From a bacterium (GTDB lineage: Bacteria > Babelota > Babeliae > Babelales > Vermiphilaceae), in contig DAOVGZ010000031.1 of NCBI GenBank assembly GCA_030672115.1, positions 1 through 9,801 of the forward strand: a stretch of 9,801 bases of DNA, read 5' to 3'. The notes beneath the pieces are model-generated. The model worked only from the letters and a program-made list of their open reading frames with translations, was not told the DNA's origin and ran no database searches. The translations under genes were made by a program, and so were the position numbers. Shown one piece after another: positions 1-6,177 of the stretch (positions within the stretch are counted from its first letter, which is position 1; each line of letters starts with the position of its first letter).

Positions 1-935
1 AAACAGTTTTTTATTGGTTCTTTTTTAAATAAAATAGTTGTTTTTAGATTGTCAGCATACTTAGTTGGTGTGATAAAACAGTTGAGATGTATTTTTTTTA
101 TTGGAAAAGTAGTAAAAGTTTTTTTGATAAATGCTGTTGTTAATTGACGAGCACGATCAGGGCGAAAATTAAAAAAAATAATGCTGTCATTTTCTTGAAT
201 GATTCCATTCGGGTTAAGTTGAGTTGGTGGAATAAATTCATCGGTTATTTTATTTTTGTATTGTTCTTGTAAGATTTTTTTCCACGATGCATTAAAAGAG
301 TTTTGTTTTTTAGTTAATACATCATAACTTTTTTGTGTTCGTTGCCAATTGTTGTTTCTGTCCATAGCATAAAATCTACCGTGGATTGATGCAATTGTTC
401 CGATTCCTACTTTTTTTATTATTTTTTCTAATTTGTCTAAATATATTTTTGCAGATTGTGGTGGAGTGTCTCTACCATCTAAAAAAGGGTGAATAAAAAC
501 TTGTTTAATGTTTGCTTGTTGCGCTGCTTTTAAAAAAGCTTGCAAATGATCGATATGACTATGAACACTCGCATCAGAAAGAAGGCCCATTATATGAAGA
601 TTTCCATTTGATTGTTTTATGTTTTTTAAACAATTTTTTAATGGACTGTTTTCAAAAAAAAAGTTGTTTTTTATTGCCTCATGAATAATAGAAACTGGTT
701 GTTGAATGACTCTTCCTGCTCCTAAAGTTAGATGTCCAACTTCAGAATTGCCAATATCTCCTTGCAATAGGCCAACTGCTTTGCCAGAGGCTTGTAATGA
801 GCAATGTGGATATTTTTGCATTAAATAGTCAATATGTGGTGTTTTTGCCAGTTGAACGGCATTATGCTCTTTTTTTTTGTTGATCCCAACACCATCTAAA
901 ATCACTAAAACGGTAGGTTTTATTCGTTTTTTCAT
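1..935 (-). CDS. gpmI: 2,3-bisphosphoglycerate-independent phosphoglycerate mutase (N-terminal part, cut by window edge)
   Basis: Interconverts 3- and 2-phosphoglycerate in glycolysis using two metal ions and a phosphoserine intermediate, in the cytoplasm. My translation from the ATG at 935-933 begins MKKRIKPTVLVILDGVG (metal-ligand Asp14). It then shows GNSEVGH at 62-68 with the phosphoserine Ser64, SDASVHSH at 120-127, GRDTPP at 154-159, GRFYAMDR at 186-193 and FNFRPDRARQL at 255-265, all GpmI landmarks in the right order. About 311 of the usual ~510 residues are inside the window; the C-terminal phosphatase-domain half lies beyond position 1. The family usually has SDGGVHSH, so Gly-Gly to Ala-Ser is a small deviation. 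An AAAGG about 7 bases upstream supports the start. It is transcribed away from the secreted-protein genes. Identification is secure from motifs. Confidence 0.95.
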   Translation of the reverse strand, partial: MKKRIKPTVLVILDGVGINKKKEHNAVQLAKTPHIDYLMQKYPHCSLQASGKAVGLLQGDIGNSEVGHLTLGAGRVIQQPVSIIHEAIKNNFFFENSPLKNCLKNIKQSNGNLHIMGLLSDASVHSHIDHLQAFLKAAQQANIKQVFIHPFLDGRDTPPQSAKIYLDKLEKIIKKVGIGTIASIHGRFYAMDRNNNWQRTQKSYDVLTKKQNSFNASWKKILQEQYKNKITDEFIPPTQLNPNGIIQENDSIIFFNFRPDRARQLTTAFIKKTFTTFPIKKIHLNCFITPTKYADNLKTTILFKKEPIKNC

Positions 936-1231
936 TACTATGCCTTTCAATAAGAGCTGTATAAAGGGCTTATTACTATAAAGTTAAAAGCGTACCATGG
1001 TTTTGATTTTTTTTCTTAACCGACGCGTTTGTTTCCATAAGAAATGCTGTCTTAAAAAGCGGTTTGCGTTTTGCTTGGGTCTCTCTGAGTCGATTAATTC
1101 AAATAGAGGCGAGGCCTGTTGACGGGAGATCTCTTTTTGATAAACTGGTAATAGTAAATAAAATGGATGAGAGAGCCTAATGGAGGCCTTTTTTTAAACA
1201 TTAATCAGTTTTTTAATTATAAAGGATTCAA
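936..1231. other. Non-coding gap between gpmI and the secreted-protein genes
   Basis: I see no credible protein-coding frame. The part nearest gpmI (about 936-1000) is AT-rich and should hold the gpmI promoter on the minus strand, although no clear -35/-10 pair stands out. The core, roughly 1021-1140, is about 44% G+C by my count, against far lower values on either side, and it folds (separate entry). The last 40 bases belong to the duplicated leader of the first secreted-protein gene. Confidence 0.7.
1000..1195 (+). ncRNA. Candidate structured RNA or 5' leader ending in an imperfect terminator
   Basis: The evidence is base pairing and composition only. Nested stems can be drawn: 1034-1038 with 1163-1167, 1060-1065 with 1142-1147, 1078-1083 with 1126-1131, and 1089-1093 with 1119-1123. 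A roughly 12/10-base internal bubble lies between the second and third. The 3' end, 1170-1195, is a GCCT/AGGC hairpin with a mismatch, followed by seven Ts. Stem-bubble-stem shape, ~190-nt length and a terminal T-run resemble 6S RNA, but I see no sequence signature that proves this. A competing pairing of 1078-1085 with 1169-1177 would break the terminator hairpin, so a leader or attenuator of the downstream gene is the main alternative. Strand is inferred from the T-run. Boundaries are approximate. Confidence 0.35.
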
Positions 1232-1301
1232 ATGATGAAAAATAAAATAATGATAGTTTTTGCTACCTTTTTGGTTGCAGTTACTCAAATAACGGTTTGT
1301 G
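1189..1301 (+). repeat. Duplicated leader plus signal-peptide block, copy 1
   Basis: This 113-bp block matches 1658-1770 with no gaps at a constant offset of 469 bases. I count 11 mismatches, about 90% identity. It starts in a T7 run, covers the AT-rich 5' untranslated leader and ribosome binding site, and ends just after the Cys codon that closes the signal peptide. Similarity stops abruptly there. Confidence 0.9.
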
Positions 1302-1642
1302 AGCGTAAAAACAAAGCTACTAAATTTACAAAAGATAGCAACAAGAAGATTGTGACATTTAAAAAAAGGCGTTTAGTTGATAAAAGATTAAAGACTGTTA
1401 ATTATTTTCTATCAGAAGAATACATGAATTCAACTAAACTTAAAAAAAAGTCTGATGAAAACGATGAAAATCAAAATAATGATTCATTAGTTTCAGGTAA
1501 TGATTTGCCTAAAACTCCAAAAAGAAAAGATAAAGTACGTTGTCCAGGTGCTCCTAAGCTGAAGACTAGAATAAATAAAAAAGATAAAGTGTCTGAAAAA
1601 TTTATGTTTAAAAAGATTTTTTTAAATAGTGTTGAAGATTAA
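1235..1642 (+). CDS. Small secreted Lys-rich protein, paralogue A of a signal-peptide-sharing pair
   Basis: Function unknown; I recognise no domain. The N-terminus has a basic MKNK, a hydrophobic stretch (about residues 5-17) and ends TQITVC, a standard export signal of about 22 residues. The Cys is preceded by Val rather than Gly/Ala/Ser, so this is a poor lipobox and signal peptidase I cleavage is more likely. The mature ~113 residues are strongly basic and hydrophilic, rich in Lys, Asn and Asp, with a single further Cys (KVRCPGAPK), suggesting a flexible nucleic-acid- or surface-binding protein. An in-frame ATG lies one codon earlier (1232). I chose 1235 because it aligns with the paralogue start and sits 8 bases from the AAAGGA at 1221-1226. 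The next gene is its paralogue. An export role at the host interface is only an inference. Confidence 0.75.
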   Translation: MKNKIMIVFATFLVAVTQITVCERKNKATKFTKDSNKKIVTFKKRRLVDKRLKTVNYFLSEEYMNSTKLKKKSDENDENQNNDSLVSGNDLPKTPKRKDKVRCPGAPKLKTRINKKDKVSEKFMFKKIFLNSVED

Positions 1643-1657
1643 AAGCTTTGTTAGCGG

Positions 1658-1770
1658 TTTTTTTAAACATTAATCAATTTTTTAATTATAAAGAATGTAA
1701 AATATGAAAAATAAAATAATTATCGCATTTGCTACCTTTTTGGTTGCAGTTACTCAAGTAACGGTTTGTG
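1658..1770 (+). repeat. Duplicated leader plus signal-peptide block, copy 2
   Basis: Second copy of the 113-bp block at 1189-1301. It begins 16 bases after the stop of the first secreted-protein gene, so each gene carries its own leader and ribosome-binding region. The substitution density is highest in the bases just before the start codon. The encoded signal peptides are identical at 19 of 22 residues. Confidence 0.9.
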
Positions 1771-2117
1771 GAAAAGTAAAATTTAACTTTAAGGAAGCAG
1801 TATCTGATTCTTTAAAAAATAAAAAGCATCTTACTCGAAGTCGTACAGCAAAACTTTTAAAGAAAAAAGAGATTGAAGAACAAAAGGAAAAAGAGACTGA
1901 GGAATTTAATTTGGCTGATTTAGTTGAGGAGACTAATGTAGGTCATATTGTTCTTAAAGAGGCAAAAAGTTTTGTTTATACAGATGAAGATAAAGCTCTT
2001 AAAGATTATTCTAGAGCTTTAAAAGGATGTTTGCTGCGTAAACAGCATGCAAAGTTTCTAGGACGTTTTGCTCCAAGAAAGAAATTTAACCGCGTGGCTT
2101 TATCTCCCAGTTATTAA
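1704..2117 (+). CDS. Small secreted protein, paralogue B of a signal-peptide-sharing pair
   Basis: Function unknown. The signal peptide (residues 1-22, ending TQVTVC) is almost the same as that of the preceding gene, while the ~115-residue mature part shows no convincing alignment to it. The mature part has a highly charged Lys/Glu stretch around residues 50-67 that probably forms a helix or short coiled coil, then a more ordinary mixed segment, then a basic tail. One further Cys occurs near the C-terminus (KGCLLRK). The start is preceded by AAAGAATG, a weak ribosome binding site 8-13 bases away. The gene closes the pair and is followed by a strong terminator. A duplicated gene whose mature domain has diverged or been replaced is the simplest reading; a role in host interaction is speculation. 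Confidence 0.78.
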   Translation: MKNKIIIAFATFLVAVTQVTVCGKVKFNFKEAVSDSLKNKKHLTRSRTAKLLKKKEIEEQKEKETEEFNLADLVEETNVGHIVLKEAKSFVYTDEDKALKDYSRALKGCLLRKQHAKFLGRFAPRKKFNRVALSPSY

Positions 2118-2140
2118 TAATAGTTTTTTTTTAAAATTTA

Positions 2141-2171
2141 AAAGAGCGACTGAAAAGTTGCTCTTTTTTTT
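2141..2171 (+). terminator. Intrinsic terminator after the paired secreted-protein genes
   Basis: Stem arms 2141-2151 and 2156-2166 pair almost perfectly (one G-T) around a GAAA tetraloop, core AGAGCGACT, and run into a long T tract. It lies 24 bases after the stop of paralogue B and separates the pair from the next gene. Confidence 0.9.
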
Positions 2172-2287
2172 TGCATGACATTTTTAATGTTAAATAGTGT
2201 TCTTATTGTCATATCTTGTAATTTTTATAAATCAATTTATTCTTACCCGAGGTTGATAATGTATTGTTTTAAAAAGGAGTTGTAAGA

Positions 2288-3115
2288 ATGAAAAAGAAAC
2301 TGTTTTGGTTGCTTTGTTGGTGTCTTTTTTTTATGGCAAAAGGTCAAGAGTCAGAAGTTACAAACGAACTTTTAGAACATGTTGATGTTATTTTATTTGT
2401 TCTTCAAAGAAATAGTTTGCGAATGGAGCGATATAATCTTGCGGATCTTGATCAAGAAATAAATACTATTTCTAAGCAGATGTCCAAAGAGCATACTATT
2501 TTTAAAATGAGTTTAACTTCTCCACATTCAAAAGCACGACTTATTGCTTGGGATGTTAATCATGAGGCATGTCTTAAAATTATTGCCGGAAAAAAACGAG
2601 TTCCGATTTTTTATCATTTACTTTTAGATTCTATTCTTCCTATTTCCGATGTTGAAGATCAAGAATTGGCTTTGCTTTTGTTTGATTGTTCTGTTGATTG
2701 CAAAGTAGAGTCACAAGAAGAAGAATCTCAATCAAAAACAGTACGTACATCGTTTATTAATGTAATTGTTCCTGTGCAAGATTCTGAGCTTTCTATGCAA
2801 CTTGTGTTTGATGGAAGGGTTGATGCTGCGTGTGGCTTTTTTGTCCAACATGATATTTTTGAATGTGATTCTCCTCTTAATGGAATTATTAAGATAGATG
2901 AGGCGCTTGAAAAGGGGATTCTTATAAAGGGTGAGCCATTATCTCTTGTGCAAGAACCTGAATTCGATGATGAATTATTAAATGATAATCGACAAGAAAT
3001 TATCGTTGATGAGTTTGAAAATGTAACACTTTGTGATGGTTTTTATAATCGTTTTATAGCTGTTAAAACGTTTTTTAATACATCATTTAAGAAACTATGG
3101 AGTTTTTTTGCATAA
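2288..3115 (+). CDS. Secreted protein of unknown function, 275 residues
   Basis: No family recognised. Residues 1-19 (MKKKLFWLLCWCLFFMAKG) form a typical signal peptide, with probable cleavage near AKG/Q. The mature protein is acidic and rather evenly mixed, with alternating hydrophobic and polar residues typical of a folded alpha/beta protein. It contains Cys residues (HEACLK, DCSVDCK, ACGFF, FECD, TLCDG) that could form disulfides once exported. The C-terminal ~25 residues become aromatic and basic (NRFIAVKTFFNTSFKKLWSFFA), possibly a membrane-contact helix. The start is well supported by GGAG at 2276-2279, 8 bases upstream. The gene stands alone between two strong intrinsic terminators, so it should be a monocistronic unit with its own promoter in 2172-2275. 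I cannot assign a role beyond export. Confidence 0.85.
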   Translation: MKKKLFWLLCWCLFFMAKGQESEVTNELLEHVDVILFVLQRNSLRMERYNLADLDQEINTISKQMSKEHTIFKMSLTSPHSKARLIAWDVNHEACLKIIAGKKRVPIFYHLLLDSILPISDVEDQELALLLFDCSVDCKVESQEEESQSKTVRTSFINVIVPVQDSELSMQLVFDGRVDAACGFFVQHDIFECDSPLNGIIKIDEALEKGILIKGEPLSLVQEPEFDDELLNDNRQEIIVDEFENVTLCDGFYNRFIAVKTFFNTSFKKLWSFFA

Positions 3116-3141
3116 CTAAATACAATTAGTCTGACATTTTT

Positions 3142-3166
3142 AAAGGCTCCATTAGGAGCCTTTTTT
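3142..3166 (+). terminator. Intrinsic terminator after the 275-residue secreted protein gene
   Basis: Perfect 9-bp stem, AAAGGCTCC (3142-3150) with GGAGCCTTT (3155-3163), and an ATTA loop, directly followed by a T run. It lies 26 bases after the stop codon. Confidence 0.93.
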
Positions 3167-3245
3167 CTTGCTCATATGTAAAGAAATTGTTACTATTTTT
3201 GAATAAAATCAGAATATTATTTTTTCTAAAAAATAAGGCATTATT

Positions 3246-3581
3246 ATGAAAAATTATTGGTATAGCTTTTTAATTACTGGTCTTTTAATAACAAGTAGCA
3301 CATGGTCTTTTGATCAGATAGCTGCTCAATCACAAGAAGTTGTGTGTTACGACGATCAATATATGTTTGATGAATTTGATGATTTGGTTGATATAGCTTT
3401 GAAAAAGAATGTATTAAAGCCTGAAATAAAGTTTGATAAAAAAAGTGCTTTTCAGATGGCTCTTATAAAAGTAAGTCTTCCTATTCTTCGTTTTTATTCA
3501 TTCAGTGTTATTAAGTATAGAGTTTTTAAATCATGGGTAGCTTCTTTGTGGTCGCGACTATTTGTTTCGAATGTCAAATAA
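3246..3581 (+). CDS. Small secreted or membrane-associated protein, 111 residues
   Basis: Function unknown. The first ~21 residues (MKNYWYSFLITGLLITSSTWS) form an export signal with a hydrophobic core. The middle is acidic (DDQYMFDEFDDLVD, around 36-49), and the last ~40 residues are hydrophobic and basic, with SLPILRFYSFSVIKYRVF around 77-94, possibly an amphipathic or membrane-bound helix. There is one Cys in the mature part. The start has AAGG about 8 bases upstream. The stop is only 6 bases before rsmE with no terminator between, so the two are probably co-transcribed, although the export signal suggests no functional link. It is the last of a run of four secreted unknowns, which suggests an accessory block inserted in front of a housekeeping gene. 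Confidence 0.72.
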   Translation: MKNYWYSFLITGLLITSSTWSFDQIAAQSQEVVCYDDQYMFDEFDDLVDIALKKNVLKPEIKFDKKSAFQMALIKVSLPILRFYSFSVIKYRVFKSWVASLWSRLFVSNVK

Positions 3582-3587
3582 TAAAAA

Positions 3588-4364
3588 ATGAATAAAAAAA
3601 ATAATTTACAACAGCATGAGTTTGCTTTTTATATTCCCTCTTTAAAAGATTTAGTACCAACCCTTTTAAAGGGTTCGTTGTTGCATTTTTCAGATGAGCA
3701 TTTGTTTCATAGGATGGTTCGAGTTGTTCGTCTTGAGGTGGGTAGTACCTGTATATTATTTGACAGAGAAGTTAATCTTCAGTTTGAAATAACGGTACTT
3801 AAGGGTAAAAAAAATATAGAAGGTGTAATTGGTAATACAATTAAAAATATATCCTTTTTGCCTTCTGTAACATTTTTATTGCCAATTTTAAAAAAAGATC
3901 AATTTGAAAAAGCTATTTATTCTCTTGTAGAGTTAGGTGCAACGGTTATACAGCCAATTTTTACAGAAAAATCTCAAAGAAAATGGGGAACAGAAAAAGA
4001 TATACAGCGAGCATCAAGCATTATGATAAAAGCAGCAGAACAATCAAAAACATTTTCATTTGCCCAACTGCTTAAAGTAATGACATTAAAAGAGTACTGT
4101 TCAGTTGCCAAAAATGAATCAGATAAGATCTTTTTTGATCCATCGGGGAAACATATTAAAGAATGTGTTGAGCAATTGAGCAAAGAATCTCTTGTTTTAA
4201 TGGTTGGTCCAGAAGGTGATATTACAAAAGATGAAAAATTGTTACTAAAAAAATCAGGATTTGAATTTTGTGCTTTGACTCCAACTATTATGCGTGCATG
4301 CCAAGCGGTTGCGGTATCGGTTGGATTATTCAGATCTTTTTTGGGGGCAAAAAAAATTATCTAA
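3588..4364 (+). CDS. rsmE: 16S rRNA (uracil1498-N3)-methyltransferase
   Basis: SPOUT-class, S-adenosylmethionine-dependent enzyme that methylates U1498 of 16S rRNA in the 30S subunit. At 258 residues it fits the family (about 240-250). An N-terminal PUA-like part contains HRMVRVVRLEVGS (41-53). The SPOUT part contains LPILKKDQFEKAI (98-110), ELGATVIQPIFTEKSQRKW (115-133), IKAAEQS (147-153) and MVGPEGDIT (205-213), all in family order. The last motif reads ALTPTIMRACQAVAV (229-243), where the family usually has something like LGPRILRxETA, so the cofactor-knot region is divergent. The start lacks a Shine-Dalgarno sequence and lies 6 bases after the preceding stop, so translation probably depends on coupling with that gene. 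Family assignment is firm. Confidence 0.9.
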   Translation: MNKKNNLQQHEFAFYIPSLKDLVPTLLKGSLLHFSDEHLFHRMVRVVRLEVGSTCILFDREVNLQFEITVLKGKKNIEGVIGNTIKNISFLPSVTFLLPILKKDQFEKAIYSLVELGATVIQPIFTEKSQRKWGTEKDIQRASSIMIKAAEQSKTFSFAQLLKVMTLKEYCSVAKNESDKIFFDPSGKHIKECVEQLSKESLVLMVGPEGDITKDEKLLLKKSGFEFCALTPTIMRACQAVAVSVGLFRSFLGAKKII

Positions 4365-4371
4365 ATTGTTT

Positions 4372-4398
4372 TTGATAAACTTTTTATGTTTTGATAAT
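4372..4398 (+). promoter_or_regulatory. Possible sigma-70-type promoter for the ankyrin-repeat gene
   Basis: TTGATA at 4372-4377 and GATAAT at 4393-4398 are close to consensus, with a short 15-base spacer (TAATAA at 4395 would give 17). The predicted transcript start would lie ~30 bases before the ribosome binding site. AT-rich background makes chance matches common. Confidence 0.3.
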
Positions 4399-4435
4399 AA
4401 AGTATTAAATAGATTTTGTATTGGAGATATTTACT

Positions 4436-5443
4436 ATGAAGTTCTTTAGGAACGATGTCGTTCTACTTCTTGGTTTTTTGTTGCTTTTTTGTTTTGGGTT
4501 AGGTTTTTTGCGTAATGATAGTCCTGAGGCTTTGTTTTATGTTGATGATTTAGAGCCAGATATAGCAATTGAATCTGATGTTGAAGTTAAAGTAGAAAAT
4601 AATATTACACATGAAGAAGCTTCTCTTTTTGATTATGGTTACAAAAAAAAGCAGTTTGCCCAAGACTATAGAGATGAACGTTTAACTGATTTAACAACAG
4701 ATCAACTTATTCGTTATATGAAGCCACTTTTTATGACAAAATCAGCCTCTGCAATTACATCCTTCTTAAAGCATATTCCTCGTGCGGGTGTTTTTCGTGT
4801 TGTAAAAGCAATTGTTCAAGATAGAAAGATACATTTGCCACGGCGTGTAAAATTGAGAATTATTTTTGCTGGAGCGCAGCGACAATGTTCTAAAAAACAG
4901 CAAGCTGAATTTTTTAATCTTATTGTAAGTGATAAGCTTTTAAAAAAAGGCGTAAAACCTGTTTTGGTTAAAGCTGTTGAAACTGGTTACTCACATTTAG
5001 TTCCAGATATTTTAGAGTGGGCCAATCGTACGGCGGTTGGAGATCTTTCTTTAAAGGCTTTGCAATATGCAGCTCGTCATGACGATGAAGATCCAGAATG
5101 TTTACGAGAATTGTTTGAAGCTGGTGTAAAAGTTGATAGTAAATTAGCTTCGCAATTGCTTGTTGAGCTTGTAGATTTTTGTACTGAAGGTTATTCAATT
5201 TCATTTTTAATTAGAGTTTTGCGAGCAAATGCTAATTGCGTAAGTGATTTTATGACCGTTTTAATGCGTGCTGTTAAATCGAATAAAACAGTAATAGTTG
5301 CAGAGCTTTTAAAAAATGGTGCAAATCCTAAAATTACAGGTAAAAATGTTTCGAATAAAACAGCAATGCATATTGCCAAAGATACGGGTAATGTAAAAAT
5401 GCAAAATATGTTGAAAGAATCGAGAATGAACGTAAAAAGCTAA
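4436..5443 (+). CDS. Exported or membrane-anchored ankyrin-repeat protein
   Basis: Residues 3-25 form one hydrophobic segment (a signal peptide or N-terminal anchor), placing the rest outside the cytoplasmic membrane. Residues 30-60 are acidic linker. The C-terminal half is helical-repeat-like. The clearest ankyrin unit is about residues 273-327: LMRAVKSNKTVIVAELLKNGANPKI, then a linker, then KTAMHIAKDTGNVKMQNML. Weaker units are visible around 174-193 (LVKAVETGYSHLVPDIL) and 205-235 (LKALQYAAR, LRELFEAGVKVD). Ankyrin repeats mediate protein-protein contacts and are common in secreted proteins of intracellular bacteria. I chose ATG 4436 because GGAG at 4423-4426 sits 9 bases upstream; an in-frame TTG at 4421 would overlap that site. 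Its 3' end overlaps the convergent tsaB. No partner or enzymatic domain is visible. Confidence 0.85.
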   Translation: MKFFRNDVVLLLGFLLLFCFGLGFLRNDSPEALFYVDDLEPDIAIESDVEVKVENNITHEEASLFDYGYKKKQFAQDYRDERLTDLTTDQLIRYMKPLFMTKSASAITSFLKHIPRAGVFRVVKAIVQDRKIHLPRRVKLRIIFAGAQRQCSKKQQAEFFNLIVSDKLLKKGVKPVLVKAVETGYSHLVPDILEWANRTAVGDLSLKALQYAARHDDEDPECLRELFEAGVKVDSKLASQLLVELVDFCTEGYSISFLIRVLRANANCVSDFMTVLMRAVKSNKTVIVAELLKNGANPKITGKNVSNKTAMHIAKDTGNVKMQNMLKESRMNVKS

Positions 5444-5451
5444 GCTTTTTT
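5434..5451. terminator. Bidirectional terminator palindrome shared by two convergent stop codons
   Basis: AAAAAGC (5434-5440) and GCTTTTT (5444-5450) pair perfectly around a 3-base TAA loop, giving an A-tract and a T-tract on both strands. The loop is the ankyrin gene's stop codon, and the tsaB stop (5442-5440 on the minus strand) overlaps it. With only two G-C pairs the stem is weak, so efficiency is uncertain. Confidence 0.55.
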
Positions 5452-6162
5452 GTGAATTTTCATTGTTTTTAAATAAAGTGGCAGCAACTGATTGGTTAAA
5501 CCTTTTTGTTGTTGCCATTTTTCTAGGGCGATAAAGCCGATTGTTTTTATTGAGGCATGGTTTAAAAAGTTTTTGGGAATATCTGCGTATTTTCCAAAAA
5601 CTTTTTTGATTTCTTTTTCATACAATAAAACTCCCTGACCAATAAATTTAATGTTTTGGTTTGGGAATTTTTTTTGTAAGCGATTAAGAAGGATTGAAAT
5701 TTCTTCATATCCTTTTTCAGCTTTTAAGTTTTTTTCTTCTTTGATTCCAAAATAAACATCTCCGCTAAAAGCATTGAGCAGGGCTACGGTTACATTTGTT
5801 ATATTTTTATCAAAAGACTTTGATCGTTGATTCGATTGACCTTCTTCAAGTAAAGCATCAAGACCATCAATGCCGATTAATTTTTTTTGTGCTGCGAATG
5901 CAAGACCGTTAGCAGATGCAATAACAACGCGCAATGTTGTAAATGGTCCTGGGCCCTGATTGGCTGCAAAAAATAAAAGATCATCAAAAAAAACATTGTT
6001 GTCTTGCAGTAATTTATCTGCAAGAGCAACAATGTTTTTGCTAGCTTTTTTTTTGTCTTCAACTACTTTGGCAATACATCGTGATTCAAAAGTGTTGGTT
6101 ATTTCAAAAAGGGCAATTTCTATTGATTCATAGGTGTGTTGTAGTGCTAAAAAATAGTTCAT
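5440..6162 (-). CDS. tsaB: tRNA threonylcarbamoyladenosine biosynthesis protein TsaB
   Basis: Non-catalytic ASKHA-fold partner of TsaD in making the t6A37 modification of ANN-decoding tRNAs (TsaB-TsaD-TsaE complex, cytoplasm). At 240 residues it is close to the usual ~230. The diagnostic core is ANQGPGPFTTLRV at 67-79, followed by IASANGLAFAAQKKLIGIDGLDAL at 81-104, matching the family's GPGSFTGLR...KGLA...S.LEAL. LLNAFSGDVYFG corresponds to the LIDAR.GEVY strand, and a late LLPLYLKT resembles the terminal P.YLR motif. The usual N-terminal IDTS is LQHT here; TsaB does not rely on it for catalysis. It lies 15 bases downstream of a small zinc-ribbon gene on the same strand and has only a weak ribosome binding site, suggesting coupled translation. 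It converges on the ankyrin gene with a 4-base overlap. Confidence 0.93.
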   Translation of the reverse strand: MNYFLALQHTYESIEIALFEITNTFESRCIAKVVEDKKKASKNIVALADKLLQDNNVFFDDLLFFAANQGPGPFTTLRVVIASANGLAFAAQKKLIGIDGLDALLEEGQSNQRSKSFDKNITNVTVALLNAFSGDVYFGIKEEKNLKAEKGYEEISILLNRLQKKFPNQNIKFIGQGVLLYEKEIKKVFGKYADIPKNFLNHASIKTIGFIALEKWQQQKGLTNQLLPLYLKTMKIHKKA

Positions 6163-6177
6163 CTGTTTTTTTGTTTC

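Noticed and set aside
1086..1125. tRNA- or tmRNA-like T-loop (TTCAAAT) in the GC-rich gap
   Set aside because: No acceptor, D-arm or anticodon arm can be built around it and the flanking stem does not match a T-arm.
1641..1664. Terminator between the two paired secreted-protein genes
   Set aside because: Only a 3-bp GCT/AGC stem before the T7 run; too weak to call.
1914..2449. Shared NLADL peptide in the second and third secreted proteins
   Set aside because: Five identical residues with no similarity around them; chance is likely.
4421..4435. TTG start adding five residues to the ankyrin protein
   Set aside because: It would overlap the GGAG that is properly spaced for ATG 4436, and the extension weakens the signal peptide.
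4968..5518. Minus-strand open frames inside the ankyrin gene
   Set aside because: Shadows of the plus-strand gene, no start signals or family resemblance.
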